64,000 bases of DNA from Cellulomonas persica. Its GTDB lineage: Bacteria; Actinomycetota; Actinomycetes; Actinomycetales; Cellulomonadaceae. The DNA is taken from the NCBI RefSeq assembly GCF_007989825.1, contig NZ_BJUA01000001.1, positions 248,001 to 312,000 of the forward strand, in the 5' to 3' direction. The position numbers and the translations under genes are program-made. The notes under the pieces were generated by a model. That model saw only the letters and a list, made by a program, of their open reading frames with translations. It did no database searches and had not been told where the DNA came from. Below are positions 34,949 to 44,307 of the stretch, one piece after another (positions within the stretch are counted from its first letter, which is position 1; every line of letters starts with the position of its first letter).

Positions 34949-35250
34949 CCGTGCACGTCGTTGACCGCGCGCTGGAAGAGGCCCTCGAGCAGTGGCTTGG
35001 CCAGCACCCAGAGCGCGGTCACGATCCCTGCGGTCATGAGCGTCACGAGCACCCAACCGGGCACGTCGCCGCGATCGGGTCGCCCTGCCGCGCGCACACG
35101 CTGCTCGAGCCAGACCTGGGAGCGCACCGCCCACAGCTGCGAGGACGCCCGCAGCGCGGCGCACGCCTGACGCGTCCCAGCGGTCGTGCGCCGGGGCGTC
35201 TCGCCACAGGTCGTGATCGCGACCGTTCTCGCTCGGCCCGTGCTGCTCAT
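34945..35250 (-). CDS. Flp-like small membrane protein (DUF4244/Rv3656c position)
   Basis: 101 residues from ATG 35250 with an excellent GAGGAGGAG site. One transmembrane helix (VPGWVLVTLMTAGIVTALWVLA) and a short tail (LEGLFQRAVNDVHG) occupy the C-terminus. A longer N-terminal region with two cysteines is unusual for Flp pilins. Position between tadC and tadE matches the Flp pilin slot of the mycobacterial Rv3654c-Rv3660c locus. A prepilin peptidase G/E cleavage site is not evident. Confidence 0.75.
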   Translation of the reverse strand: MSSTGRARTVAITTCGETPRRTTAGTRQACAALRASSQLWAVRSQVWLEQRVRAAGRPDRGDVPGWVLVTLMTAGIVTALWVLAKPLLEGLFQRAVNDVHG

Positions 35251-35577
35251 GTGCTCCTCCTCGTCCGCGTGCCCCGCCGCTCGACCGGGCTCGCTCGTCG
35301 ATGCGCGGCCCCGTCGGCCGCGTCGTGTCCTGCTCGTCGTAGACGTGCCCCGGACGTGTCGTGCCGTGCTCGTCGTGGCACGACATCGGTCGCGCGTCGT
35401 TCTCGTCCTGGCGCGGCGTCGGCCGCGTCCTGCCCGGGTGGACGTCGGGCTGCCTCGCCAGCCGTGCGCGCGTGCCACCATCGGGACGCGTGACGGTGGG
35501 ACCCGTCGGGTTCGGAAGTGTCGACCCCGTGGCGTGTGGGCACCCAGTCGGAGGCGCCACCGCCAGCTCGTCCCTGG
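35251..35577 (-). other. Repeat-bearing gap between tadC and the Flp-like gene
   Basis: No confident gene in about 327 bases. The frame following a GTG (35581) that overlaps the tadC stop is open but low complexity, with a D-E-x-x-T-T-R-P block occurring twice. DNA repeats based on CGACGAGCA occur around 35325-35390. Possible control region for the downstream pilin genes. Confidence 0.4.
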
Positions 35578-36510
35578 TCACAGGCCCACCCGGAGCAGGA
35601 CGGCACTCGGGAAGACCGCGAAGGCGACGGTGACCGGCAGGATGAGGAACACCACCGGGATCATCATCAGCACCTCCTTGCGGCCGCCGGTCTCCATGAG
35701 GACGCGCCGGCCCTCCTCGCGCACGTCCTGCGCCTGCGCGCGGAGCACGTCCGCCAGCGGCGCACCGCGTTCGACGGCGACCGCGACGCCCTCGGCGAAG
35801 CGCGAGAGCGCGGGCACGCCCGTGCGGTCGGCGAGCCGGTCGAGCGCCTGGGTGACCGGCATCCCGGCCCGCGCGTCGGCGAGCGTCCGCTCGAGCTCGA
35901 CGCTGAGCTCCCCGTGGGTGCTGCGCGTCACGCGCTCGAGCGCTCCGAGCGCCCCCTCACCCGCACCGACGGCCAGCGCGAGCAGCTCGGCGATGGTCGG
36001 GAGCTCCGCGATGATCCGGCTCTCGCGCGCCTTGACCTGCCGCCCGAGCAGCCAGTCGGGGACGAGCACGCCGACGAACCCGCACGTGCCGACCAGGACG
36101 AGCAGGGCGATCGTCGCCGAGCTCCGGGTCGCCGCGAGCACGAGCGCGATCGCGAGCCCCGCGGCGAGCCCGAGCGCTCCGGCGACGACCTGCCCGACGC
36201 GGAACTGCTCGACGGTCTCGGTCCGCCCTGCGCGCACGAGCCGGCGCGCGAGCTCGGCGGTGGGCGCGCCGATCCGGGACACGAGGCGCACCCCGTCGGT
36301 CAGCACCGGTGCGACCAGGCGTTCCAGGACGGGGACCGGGCCGCGGGCCGGCGGCGCTCCGAGCAGGCTCGAGCCGGTCCGGCGCGGACGCAGGTACGGG
36401 GCGAGCCGGTGGTCCAGCGTGATCCGGCGGGCGCGCAGCCGCGCGACGACCACCAGCACCCCGCACGCGGCGAGCAGCCCCGCGAACGCTCCCTGGACGA
36501 CCGGGCTCAT
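35578..36510 (-). CDS. tadC: Tad pilus inner-membrane platform protein TadC
   Basis: 310 residues. Transmembrane helices lie near residues 7-24 and 120-160 and at the C-terminus (VLMMIPVVFLILPVTVAFAV). The T2SSF cytosolic domain is marked by RESRIIAELPTIAELLALAV and RSTHGELSVELERTLADARA. It starts within the tadB stop (ATGA). With TadB it forms the platform driven by TadA. Confidence 0.92.
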   Translation of the reverse strand: MSPVVQGAFAGLLAACGVLVVVARLRARRITLDHRLAPYLRPRRTGSSLLGAPPARGPVPVLERLVAPVLTDGVRLVSRIGAPTAELARRLVRAGRTETVEQFRVGQVVAGALGLAAGLAIALVLAATRSSATIALLVLVGTCGFVGVLVPDWLLGRQVKARESRIIAELPTIAELLALAVGAGEGALGALERVTRSTHGELSVELERTLADARAGMPVTQALDRLADRTGVPALSRFAEGVAVAVERGAPLADVLRAQAQDVREEGRRVLMETGGRKEVLMMIPVVFLILPVTVAFAVFPSAVLLRVGL

Positions 36511-37367
36511 CGCAGCACCCTCGGGTCCTCGGGCAGGCGCGCGACCCGCAGCATCGCCGTGTACGCGACGACGGTGCACGCGGCGCCCGTGAGCAGCACG
36601 ACGAATCCGGCGGGCGTGTCGTAGGCGGCGGCCGCCTCGGTGCGGGTCGCGAGCACCGCGAGCACGATCCAGGGCGCGGCGGCCGCGAGCCGGGCCGCGT
36701 AGACCGTCCAGCTCTGCCGTGCCTCGAGCTCGCCGCGCGTCCGCACGTCGTCGCGCAGGAACCCCGACAGGGTGCGCAGCAACCGGCCGAGGTCCGTCCC
36801 GCCGACGTCGCGCGTGATGCGCAGCGCCTCGACGATCCGGTCCGCGACGGGATCCGCGAGCCGCGCCTTGAGCAGGTCGAGGCTCTCGGCGAAGCGACCC
36901 GTCGCCCGGTAGTCCTCGCCGAACGCCCGGAACTGCGGCCGCAGCTCGACCGGACCACGCTCCCCGACCTGCGCGACCGCCTCGGGGAGCGACAGGCCGG
37001 CGCGGATGCCCGAGGCCAGGTGGTCGACGACCTCCGGCCACAGCTGCCGCAGGCGCCCCCGGCGCCGCCGCGCCCGGCCCCGCACGACCCCGAGCGGAGC
37101 CGCGGTCGAGAAGGCCGCGAAGAACAGCGCGACGGTGGGCGCCCGGGTCAGGGCGACCGTGAACGTGAGCGTGACGATCCCCAGCAGCACGCTCGCGACG
37201 ACGAGGCCGCCCGGCGTCACCCCGAGCACGCCCGCCTGCACGAGCTCGTCCTGCACGCGCGCGCTCCACCGCGCGGACCGGCTGTCGGCCGCGGCCGTGC
37301 GCGGCCACAGCGACCACCACAGGCTGCCCACGCCCGCACCGAGGACGAGCCCGACGACGACGTCCAC
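36507..37367 (-). CDS. tadB: Tad pilus inner-membrane platform protein TadB
   Basis: 286 residues from GTG 37367, two bases after the tadA stop. The T2SSF domain includes LWPEVVDHLASGIRAGLSLPE and ITRDVGGTDLGRLLRTLSGF. Hydrophobic helices flank it. Partner of TadC. Confidence 0.9.
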   Translation of the reverse strand: MDVVVGLVLGAGVGSLWWSLWPRTAAADSRSARWSARVQDELVQAGVLGVTPGGLVVASVLLGIVTLTFTVALTRAPTVALFFAAFSTAAPLGVVRGRARRRRGRLRQLWPEVVDHLASGIRAGLSLPEAVAQVGERGPVELRPQFRAFGEDYRATGRFAESLDLLKARLADPVADRIVEALRITRDVGGTDLGRLLRTLSGFLRDDVRTRGELEARQSWTVYAARLAAAAPWIVLAVLATRTEAAAAYDTPAGFVVLLTGAACTVVAYTAMLRVARLPEDPRVLR

Positions 37368-37369
37368 CC

Positions 37370-38596
37370 TCAGCCCCTCGCTCGCAGGAGCGCCGCGAGG
37401 TCCACCCCGACACGGGCGAACCGCTCGGGGTGCGGCGGGAACCCGTCGGCCCGCACGAGCCGGTCGTCCCGCCACGCGAAGATCTCCGCCGTCTCGACGA
37501 CGCCCTGCTCGGTGCGGCCCGGGACGGCGAGGACCTCGCGCACCCGCCGTCGCCCACGCGCGTCGTGCCCGAGGTGCACGACCAGGTCGACGCAGGACGC
37601 GACGGTCGGCACGACGAACCGGTCGCTCACGTTCTCGCCCGCGAGCAGCGGCAGGGTGCACAGCTTGGTGACCGCCTCACGCGCGGAGTTGGCGTGGATG
37701 GTGCACATCGCGGGCACGCCCGCGTTGAGCGCGATGAGCAGGTCGAGCGCCTCGGCCTCGCGCACCTCTCCGACGAGCAGGCGGTCGGGGCGCATGCGCA
37801 GCGCCTCCTTGACCAGCCGCCGCAGCGGGATCTCCCCGACGCCCTCGAGGTTCGGCTGACGGCACTGCATCGCGACCCAGTCCCGTGCCGCGAGGCGCAG
37901 CTCGAAGACCTCCTCGCACGACACGATGCGTTCCCGCACCGGGACGGCCCCGGCCAACCCGTTCAGCATCGTGGTCTTGCCGGCCTGGGTCGCGCCCGAG
38001 ACCAGGATGTTGAGACCGGCGCGGACGGCCGCGGAGAGGAACGCGGCCGCGTCCGGCGGCAGGGACCCGAGCGCCACGAGGTCCTCGAGGTGGTCCGCGC
38101 GCACGACGTACTTGCGGATGTTGACGACCCAGTGCGTGCGCGTCACGTCCGGGATGACCGCGTGCAGGCGTTCGCCGCCGGGCAGGGTCGCGTCGACGAA
38201 CGGGCTCGACAGGTCCAGACGCCGACCCGAGACCTTGAGCATGCGCTCGACGAGCTCACGCACCTGCTGCGCGGTGAGGATCGTCGTGGTGAGCTCGGCT
38301 TCGCCGTGCCGCGCGACGAACACCTGCTGCGGCGTGTTGATCCAGATCTCCTCGACGTCCGGGTCGTCGAGGTAGCGCTGCAGCGGCCCGAACCCCGCGA
38401 CCGCGTCGAGCACGGCCTTGTGCGCAGCGTTGCCGTCGACGAGCGGCGGGACGACGCCGAGGACCGAACGCGCGTCGTAGTCGGCGATCGCCTCGTCGAC
38501 CAGGGCCGTCACGCCGGACCGGTCACGCACCGGGTCGATGCCACGCCGACGGATCAGCTCGCGCACCTCGTCCTCGAGGATCCCGACGCCGTCCAT
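37370..38596 (-). CDS. tadA: Tad pilus secretion ATPase TadA/CpaF
   Basis: 408 residues from ATG 38596 after GGGGGG. Walker A is SGATQAGKTTMLNGL, the Asp/Glu box LRLAARDWVAMQC, Walker B RPDRLLVGEVREAEALDLL and the His motif CTIHANSAREAV. It powers Flp pilus assembly. The Rv3660c/CpaE-like partner and a prepilin peptidase are not upstream; the next gene is a divergent epimerase. The locus is therefore a reduced tadABC set. Confidence 0.93.
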   Translation of the reverse strand: MDGVGILEDEVRELIRRRGIDPVRDRSGVTALVDEAIADYDARSVLGVVPPLVDGNAAHKAVLDAVAGFGPLQRYLDDPDVEEIWINTPQQVFVARHGEAELTTTILTAQQVRELVERMLKVSGRRLDLSSPFVDATLPGGERLHAVIPDVTRTHWVVNIRKYVVRADHLEDLVALGSLPPDAAAFLSAAVRAGLNILVSGATQAGKTTMLNGLAGAVPVRERIVSCEEVFELRLAARDWVAMQCRQPNLEGVGEIPLRRLVKEALRMRPDRLLVGEVREAEALDLLIALNAGVPAMCTIHANSAREAVTKLCTLPLLAGENVSDRFVVPTVASCVDLVVHLGHDARGRRRVREVLAVPGRTEQGVVETAEIFAWRDDRLVRADGFPPHPERFARVGVDLAALLRARG

Positions 38597-38825
38597 CCGC
38601 CCCCCTGCGTGTTCGTCATGCGCCCCCTGCGACGCGACCACCCCGCCGGTTCGTCCGCAATGTCCGATCCGACGAAGGCATGCGCACCCTACGGGAGACC
38701 GCACGAGCACCGCAGGCGTCTGTCCACAGTCCGGGTGCCGTCACCCGATCGGACGCGCGCACCGTCCGTCCCACCGGGACCTCCAGGCGCATGTCGTCGC
38801 TGCTCGGAGGGCTACGGTGGGGCAC

Positions 38826-39761
38826 GTGAACAGCGCTCTCGACGACGTCGTCCAGACCCCTGCCCCTTCCGGCACCCAGCACGTCCTGCGCCACGGCGAC
38901 CAGATCGCCGTCGTGGCCGCGGTGGGCGCGAGCCTGCGCGAGTACCGCGTGGGCGAGCGTGACGTGGTGCTGCCCTTCGCCGAGGACGAGATCGCCCCGG
39001 CGTTCTCGGGCGCCACGCTCGCGCCGTGGCCCAACCGCCTCGCCGGCGGCCTCTACGGCTACGCGGGCGGCACGTACCAGGTGCCGATCACCGAGCCCGA
39101 CCGCCTCACCGCGCTGCACGGCCTGGTCGCGAGCGTCCCGTTCGTCGTCGCGGGTGAGCCGTCCGACGAGGCGGTCACCCTCACCACGACGATCGTGCCG
39201 ACCCACGGCTACCCGTGGCCGGTCCGCGTCGACGTCACGTACGCGCTCGGCGACGGCGGCCTCGAGGTCACGACGCGCGCGACAAACCTCGGCACGAGCA
39301 CCGCGCCGTACGGCCTGGGCTTCCACCCGTGGCTGTCCCCCGGCGACGCGTCGCTCGACGAGTGCACGCTGCAGCTCGGCGCGCGGCTGCACGTCACGGT
39401 CGACGAGCGCCTCCTGCCCACGGGCGACGAGGAGGTCGAGGGCAGCTACGACCTGCTCGAGCCGCGCCTGCTGCGCGGGGTCGCGCTCGACGACGCCTGG
39501 CTCGCGCCCGTGCGCGACGAGGCGGGCCTCACCTGGGCGCGGCTGACGACGCCCGACGGCCGCACCACCGCGATGTGGGCCGACGGCACGTTCGAGGCGT
39601 GGCAGGTCTGCACGGGCGACTACGTGCCCGCGATCGCACGCCGTGGCGTCGCGGTCGAGCCGATGACCTGCATCGCGGACGCGTTCCGCACGGGCGACCT
39701 GCTCGTCGAGCTCGCGCCCGGACAGACGCACGAGGCGCGCTGGGGCCTGCGTCTCGAGTGA
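38826..39761 (+). CDS. Aldose 1-epimerase family protein
   Basis: 311 residues from GTG 38826. The galactose mutarotase fold is indicated by FSGATLAPWPNRLAGGLYGY, LTALHGLVAS (His), YGLGFHPWLSP (His) and CTGDYVPAIARRGVAVEPMT with its conserved Glu. It interconverts alpha and beta anomers of hexoses in the cytosol. It ends in a strong bidirectional terminator shared with the convergent VanY-type gene. Confidence 0.92.
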   Translation: MNSALDDVVQTPAPSGTQHVLRHGDQIAVVAAVGASLREYRVGERDVVLPFAEDEIAPAFSGATLAPWPNRLAGGLYGYAGGTYQVPITEPDRLTALHGLVASVPFVVAGEPSDEAVTLTTTIVPTHGYPWPVRVDVTYALGDGGLEVTTRATNLGTSTAPYGLGFHPWLSPGDASLDECTLQLGARLHVTVDERLLPTGDEEVEGSYDLLEPRLLRGVALDDAWLAPVRDEAGLTWARLTTPDGRTTAMWADGTFEAWQVCTGDYVPAIARRGVAVEPMTCIADAFRTGDLLVELAPGQTHEARWGLRLE

Positions 39762-39775
39762 CGCCACTGCCCTTC

Positions 39776-39826
39776 ACGACGAAGGCCCTCGGCCACGCAC
39801 CTGGCGTGGTCGAGGGCCTTCGTCGT
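39776..39826. terminator. Bidirectional terminator hairpin
   Basis: ACGACGAAGGCCCTCG pairs perfectly with CGAGGGCCTTCGTCGT, with six further pairs around a short loop. It is located between the convergent epimerase and VanY-type genes. Confidence 0.85.
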
Positions 39827-39845
39827 CGTTCCGGGCCGGTGGGCG

Positions 39846-41531
39846 TCAGCCGTAGTACTCGCCGTCGGCCTTGACGCCCTTGGTGTACTCCCAGTGCCAC
39901 CGCTCGAACGGACCCGAGCCGCCCGGCTTGGCCCACTCGGGGTTCTCGAACCCGTAGGTGCCGGCGTTCTGGTTGAGCCAGGTCCAGCGCGCACCGCTCG
40001 TCATGGCGCTGCAGAAGTCGACCGCGAGGCCCCAGCCGTGGTTGCTCTTGCCGGGCGCCGCGGCGAGGCCACCCCGGCGCGCCTTGACGCTGTACTGCTC
40101 CTGCAGCGTGCGGTAGCCGGAGGCGAGGCACATGTCGGCGCCGAACCGCGCGACGTACACCGCGTTGAGCTCGGCCAGGGCGGAGGCCGCGTCGGCGCGC
40201 ATCTGCGTGTGGCCGTCCCACAGGGTGCACAGGTCGACGCGCGCGAGGCGGCCGTTCTCGCCCGCCGCGCGGGCGGACGGGTCGCAGCCGGGGATGGGCT
40301 GACGCGACGCGTCACGGCTGGCGAGCTCGGCGCCGCGCGCGTCGAGGATCGCCGAGTCGACCGTGGTCAGCGACGCCGGGGGCGAGACCGACAGCGGAGC
40401 GGCCGTCAGCGCGGAGACCGTGGTGGGCAGCGTGCCGTGGTCGCTGGGCAGGCCGGACAGCACGTCCGTGCTGCCGAGCGAGCCGCGCCCGAGCGGGACC
40501 GCGACGGTCACCGCGGCGAGGGCGCCGACGACGCCGAACCGCACCGCGTTGCGACCGGCGCGGTTGAGCGCGCGGGCCGGCGTGCGCACGACGTGCTCGG
40601 AGGAGGCGGGACGCTTCTCGGATCCCGACCGCGCCACGACGCGGGGCGCCTCCGCTCGGCGGTCGGGTGCGCCGGCGCGGGCGGGCTCGGGGACGACGAC
40701 CGGGCTCGTCGGGAACACCGCCGAGGGCGCCGCCGGAGTCGGGGTCGCCTCAGGAGCAGCGGGCGTCTCAGGCGCAGCAGGCACGTCAGGGGTGACGGCC
40801 TCCCGCGTGACCGACGTCGCGGGCTCGTCGAGCGCGACGAACGCGTCGAGCACGACCGTCTCGTCCGCGGCCGGGACGGGGGCGAGGGGCGCGACGGCGG
40901 ACCGCGCGTCGAGGACCGCGGGGATCGCCGTGGTGGCGGCGCCGCGCGACGCGGCGGCGGCCTGCGCCGACGGCACGAAGACGGCGGGGGCGACACGCGA
41001 CTTGGCGGCGGTGGGCGTCGCGGACGCGGTGAACACCTGGGGCGCGGAGGCCTGGGTCGCGCGGCGTGGGGCCTGCGGGGCGCCGGTCGGGGGCGTCAGG
41101 GTCGCCGTTACGGCGGGCGCGTGCGGCACGGGCGGCTGAGCGACCGAGCGACGCTCGGTCGGCACCCAGCTCGGGGTGTGGTGGCCGGCCGACCCGGGGC
41201 CCGACGAGACGGTCGTCGGACGAGCGGCGGGACCGGACGGGCGTGCGGACTCGGACCGACGAGCGGGCTCGTCGCGACGAGCGGCGCGGGTGGCCTGCTG
41301 CGCGTCGGGGCCCTGCGCGATGTCGGGGCCCTGCGAGAACACGCGCGACGGCCCAGCGGGCTGCGCAGACAGGGAGCGCGGGTCCCACGCAGCGTGCGTC
41401 GGGCGGTCCGGGCTCTGGGGCTGCGGCGCGAGGTGCGCGGCCGGGCGCTGGGCGCTCTCGGCAGCGGCGCGCTCGGCCTCCCGGATCTGGCGTCGCGTCA
41501 ACGGGGGTGAAGCCTGGCCGGGATCGACCAC
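39846..41531 (-). CDS. VanY-type D-Ala-D-Ala carboxypeptidase with Ala/Pro-rich stalk
   Basis: 561 residues from GTG 41531, with GGGAGG four bases upstream. A cytosolic Ala/Pro/Arg-rich region of about 350 residues precedes a transmembrane helix (AVRFGVVGALAAVTVAVPLG, about residue 390). An extracellular M15B domain then carries SNHGWGLAVDF (S-x-H-x-x-G-x-A-x-D zinc motif) and ERWHWEY. It trims or cleaves stem peptides. Low-complexity N-terminal regions like this are common in actinobacterial wall enzymes. Confidence 0.88.
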   Translation of the reverse strand: MVDPGQASPPLTRRQIREAERAAAESAQRPAAHLAPQPQSPDRPTHAAWDPRSLSAQPAGPSRVFSQGPDIAQGPDAQQATRAARRDEPARRSESARPSGPAARPTTVSSGPGSAGHHTPSWVPTERRSVAQPPVPHAPAVTATLTPPTGAPQAPRRATQASAPQVFTASATPTAAKSRVAPAVFVPSAQAAAASRGAATTAIPAVLDARSAVAPLAPVPAADETVVLDAFVALDEPATSVTREAVTPDVPAAPETPAAPEATPTPAAPSAVFPTSPVVVPEPARAGAPDRRAEAPRVVARSGSEKRPASSEHVVRTPARALNRAGRNAVRFGVVGALAAVTVAVPLGRGSLGSTDVLSGLPSDHGTLPTTVSALTAAPLSVSPPASLTTVDSAILDARGAELASRDASRQPIPGCDPSARAAGENGRLARVDLCTLWDGHTQMRADAASALAELNAVYVARFGADMCLASGYRTLQEQYSVKARRGGLAAAPGKSNHGWGLAVDFCSAMTSGARWTWLNQNAGTYGFENPEWAKPGGSGPFERWHWEYTKGVKADGEYYG

Positions 41532-41641
41532 AGCACCTCCCGAGACCGGGCGCCCGACAGGGGCACGGATGACGTCTGAACATGGAGCACGCCGGCTTGC
41601 GGAACTGCCCCCGGTCCCGCGCCTTCGCCGGCGATCACGAA

Positions 41642-41670
41642 ACCATAACGGCTCACCCGCTCCCGTCCAA
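41642..41670 (-). promoter_or_regulatory. Promoter of the VanY-type gene
   Basis: Minus-strand TTGGAC (41670-41665) and TATGGT (41647-41642) are spaced by exactly 17 bases, a good housekeeping promoter. It implies a 5' leader of about 100 nt. Confidence 0.65.
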
Positions 41671-41674
41671 CCCC

Positions 41675-41690
41675 CTGGACGCTCGTCCAG
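41675..41690. promoter_or_regulatory. Inverted repeat upstream of the VanY promoter
   Basis: CTGGAC-gctc-GTCCAG is a perfect 6-4-6 palindrome just upstream of the -35; a further GTCCA (41665-41669) overlaps the -35 hexamer, making three half-sites. Further upstream the motif CACGCCG(A)TTCACCCG is directly repeated at 41741 and 41764. The 41532-41887 stretch has no gene. Confidence 0.4.
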
Positions 41691-41887
41691 TCGATCGGAG
41701 GAACGCGCTCCCACGCACTCAAGTCCGACACGCCGGGCGACACGCCGATTCACCCGGTCGCTGCACGCCGTTCACCCGCGCGCGAGGGGTGCAGATCCGG
41801 ACAGACTCCCCGCGCGCGACGCGCGCCGTCCCGAATGTGAAGGTTCCGTGCGCACTCGCCCGTCGGCGAGTCCGACGCTGACGCGCG

Positions 41888-42943
41888 TCACCCGACCGGG
41901 CGCTCGGGCAGCGCGCCCCTCTGCATCGCGTCGCTGACCTCCCCGACGAGCTCCTCGAGGATGTCCTCGAGGAACACGACACCGACGGCACCGGTCGCGT
42001 CGTCGACGCGCGCGAGGTGCGTCCCGGTGCGCTGCATCGCCGCGAGCGTCTCCTCGATCTCGTCGTCCGGTCCGACGACCGCGAGCGCGCGCACGCGCCA
42101 CCGCGGGACCGGCTGGTCGCGGTCCTGCTCCTCGGCGTACAGCACGTCCTTGAGGTGCAGGTAGCCGACGAGCTCGCCGTCGTCCTGCACGGGGAAACGC
42201 GAGAACCCGGTCCGCGCGACGAGCGACTCGACCTGCGCCGGCGTGGTCGCGGGGTCGACCGCGACGAGCGCGTCGCGCGGCACCATGACCTGGCGCGCGG
42301 TGCGGTCCGAGAACTCGATCGCTCCCGCGAGCAGACCCTGCTCGTCCTCGAGGAGCCCCTCGGCCTGCGAGCGCTCGACGATCGACTGGACCTCCTGCGC
42401 GGTGAACGCCGAGGACACCTCGTCCTTGGGCTCGACGCCGAACAGCCGCAGCACGTGGTTGGCGAGCCAGTTGAGCGCGACGATCACCGGTCGCACGATC
42501 CGCGCGACGACGACGAGCGCCGGGCCGAACCACAGCACGGCACGGTCCGGGCCGGACACGGCCAGGTTCTTCGGCACCATCTCGCCGAGCACCACGTGCA
42601 GGTAGACGACGATCAGCAGCGCCACGACGAACGCGATGGGGTGCGTCCACGCGGACGGGACCCCCGCGGCGTGCAGCGGGTCCTCGATGAGGTGCGCGAT
42701 CGCCGGCTCGGCCACGACACCGAGGCTCGTGGAGCACACGGTGATGCCGAGCTGTGCGCACGCGAGCATGAGCGAGACGTGCTCCATCGCCCACAGCACG
42801 GTGCGGGCACGGCGGTCGCCGGCGGCCGCGAGCGGCTCGATCGACGAGCGGCGTGCGGAGATGATCGCGAACTCCGCACCGACGAAGAACGCGTTGGCCG
42901 CGAGCAGCGCCGCGGCGATCAGCAGGGCGGTGGTGCCGCTCAT
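41888..42943 (-). CDS. CNNM/CorC-family (DUF21-CBS) transporter
   Basis: 351 residues. The N-terminal DUF21 membrane domain has LLAANAFFVGAEFAIISARR and VVLGEMVPKNLAV. A CBS pair follows (RTARQVMVPRDALVAVD, FSRFPVQDDGELVGYLHLKD, GVVFLEDILEELVGE). The C-terminal CorC_HlyC domain is absent, unlike in the upstream paralogue. Such proteins export or control Mg2+ and Co2+. It overlaps the upstream gene (ATGA). Confidence 0.9.
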   Translation of the reverse strand: MSGTTALLIAAALLAANAFFVGAEFAIISARRSSIEPLAAAGDRRARTVLWAMEHVSLMLACAQLGITVCSTSLGVVAEPAIAHLIEDPLHAAGVPSAWTHPIAFVVALLIVVYLHVVLGEMVPKNLAVSGPDRAVLWFGPALVVVARIVRPVIVALNWLANHVLRLFGVEPKDEVSSAFTAQEVQSIVERSQAEGLLEDEQGLLAGAIEFSDRTARQVMVPRDALVAVDPATTPAQVESLVARTGFSRFPVQDDGELVGYLHLKDVLYAEEQDRDQPVPRWRVRALAVVGPDDEIEETLAAMQRTGTHLARVDDATGAVGVVFLEDILEELVGEVSDAMQRGALPERPVG

Positions 42944-44307
42944 CGCGGGCTCCTCGTGCGGCGCGGGGCGTCACCGTCGGCCCCGGCGGCGTCGTCGTCG
43001 GGTTCGTCCTGCGGTGCGGGCCACACGTGCACGCGCTCGACGCGGCGACCCGCCATGCGCTCGACCTCGACGTGCACGCCGTCGACGTCGACCACGTCGC
43101 CGACCTTCGGGATCCGGCCGAGGCGGGCCATGACGAGCCCGCCGAGGGTCTCGTACGGGCCGTCGTCGGGGACGACCAGTCCGGTGCGCTCCGCGAGCTC
43201 GTCCGGCCGCGTGACGCCCGGCAGGTGCCACGTGCCGTCGGCCGAGCGGGCGACGCCCGCACGCGTGCGGTCGTGCTCGTCGGCGACCTCGCCCACGAGC
43301 TCCTCGACGACGTCCTCGAGCGTCACGACGCCCGAGGTGCCGCCGTACTCGTCGACGACGACCGCCATCTGCATGCCGTGCCCGCGCAGCTCGACGAGCA
43401 GCGGGCCGAGGTGCACGGTCTCGGGGACGCGCGGCGCGTCGTCCATGAGTGCGGCCGCGGGCACCTCGTCGCGCTTCTCGAACGGCACCGCGACCACGCG
43501 ACGCAGGTGCACGAGGCCGACGATGTCGTCGCTGCCGTCACCGAGGACCGGGAAGCGGGAGTGGCCCGTGCGCCGGGCGAGCGCGACGACGTCCGCGGCG
43601 GACTCCTCCCGCCGCACCGCGACCATGCGCTGACGGTCGGTCATGACGTCCACGGCCGTGAGGGTCTCGAAGTCGAGCGAGTTGGTCAGCAGCGTCGCGG
43701 TCGACTCGTCGAGCGTGCCGACCTCGGCCGAGCGCCGCACGAGCGCCGCGAGCTCCTGCGGCGACCGACCGCCCGACAGCTCCTCGCGCGGCTCGACGCC
43801 CATGCGCCGCAGCAGCCAGTTGGCGCTGCCGTTGAAGAACGCGATCACGGGGCGCAGCGCGCGCGTGAAGCCGCGCTGCAACGGCGCGACGACGCGCGCG
43901 GTCGCGTACGGGCTCGCGATCGCGAAGTTCTTGGGGATGAGCTCGCCGACGAGCATGGAGAACCCGTTGACGACGACGATCGCGAGGACCACCGCGACGC
44001 TCGTGGCGACGGTCGCGCTCAGCGCGCCGGAGCCGAGCCAGCCCTCGAACAGCTGCTGCACGGCCGGCTGCGTCGTGTAGCCGAGCAGGACGGTCGTCGC
44101 CGTGATGCCGACCTGGGCACCGGACAGCTGGGTCGACAGAGCACGCAGTGCCTTCAGGACGGACTGTCCCCGGCGGTCGTCGGCGCGGGTCTGCTTCTCG
44201 ACGACGCCCGGGTCGAGCGTGACGAGCGAGAACTCGCCGGCGACGAACACCGCGGTCCCGAGCGTCAGCGCCACACCGAGGACGACGAGCAGCCACTCGG
44301 TCAGCAC
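42940..44307 (-). CDS. CNNM/CorC-family (DUF21-CBS-CorC) transporter
   Basis: 455 residues from GTG 44307. The DUF21 domain has GTAVFVAGEFSLVTLDPG and VGELIPKNFAIASP. CBS domains include TAVDVMTDRQRMVAV, RRTGHSRFPVLGDGSDDIVG and GGTSGVVTLEDVVEELVGEV. A CorC_HlyC transporter-associated domain (DELAERTGLVVPDDGPYETL) and a basic tail follow. A 60-codon ORF directly upstream ends inside its start codon and may control it. Confidence 0.92.
   Translation of the reverse strand: MLTEWLLVVLGVALTLGTAVFVAGEFSLVTLDPGVVEKQTRADDRRGQSVLKALRALSTQLSGAQVGITATTVLLGYTTQPAVQQLFEGWLGSGALSATVATSVAVVLAIVVVNGFSMLVGELIPKNFAIASPYATARVVAPLQRGFTRALRPVIAFFNGSANWLLRRMGVEPREELSGGRSPQELAALVRRSAEVGTLDESTATLLTNSLDFETLTAVDVMTDRQRMVAVRREESAADVVALARRTGHSRFPVLGDGSDDIVGLVHLRRVVAVPFEKRDEVPAAALMDDAPRVPETVHLGPLLVELRGHGMQMAVVVDEYGGTSGVVTLEDVVEELVGEVADEHDRTRAGVARSADGTWHLPGVTRPDELAERTGLVVPDDGPYETLGGLVMARLGRIPKVGDVVDVDGVHVEVERMAGRRVERVHVWPAPQDEPDDDAAGADGDAPRRTRSPR

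Noticed and set aside
34949..35581. Long TadE fusion starting at GTG 35581 (GTGA overlap with tadC)
   Set aside because: The region is low complexity and overlaps the well-supported Flp-like gene in another frame; kept only as an open question.
41532..41887. c-di-AMP (ydaO) riboswitch before the wall peptidase
   Set aside because: Actinobacterial wall hydrolases often carry one, but the conserved GACAGCTAACC-type core is not found; the leader is only about 100 nt.
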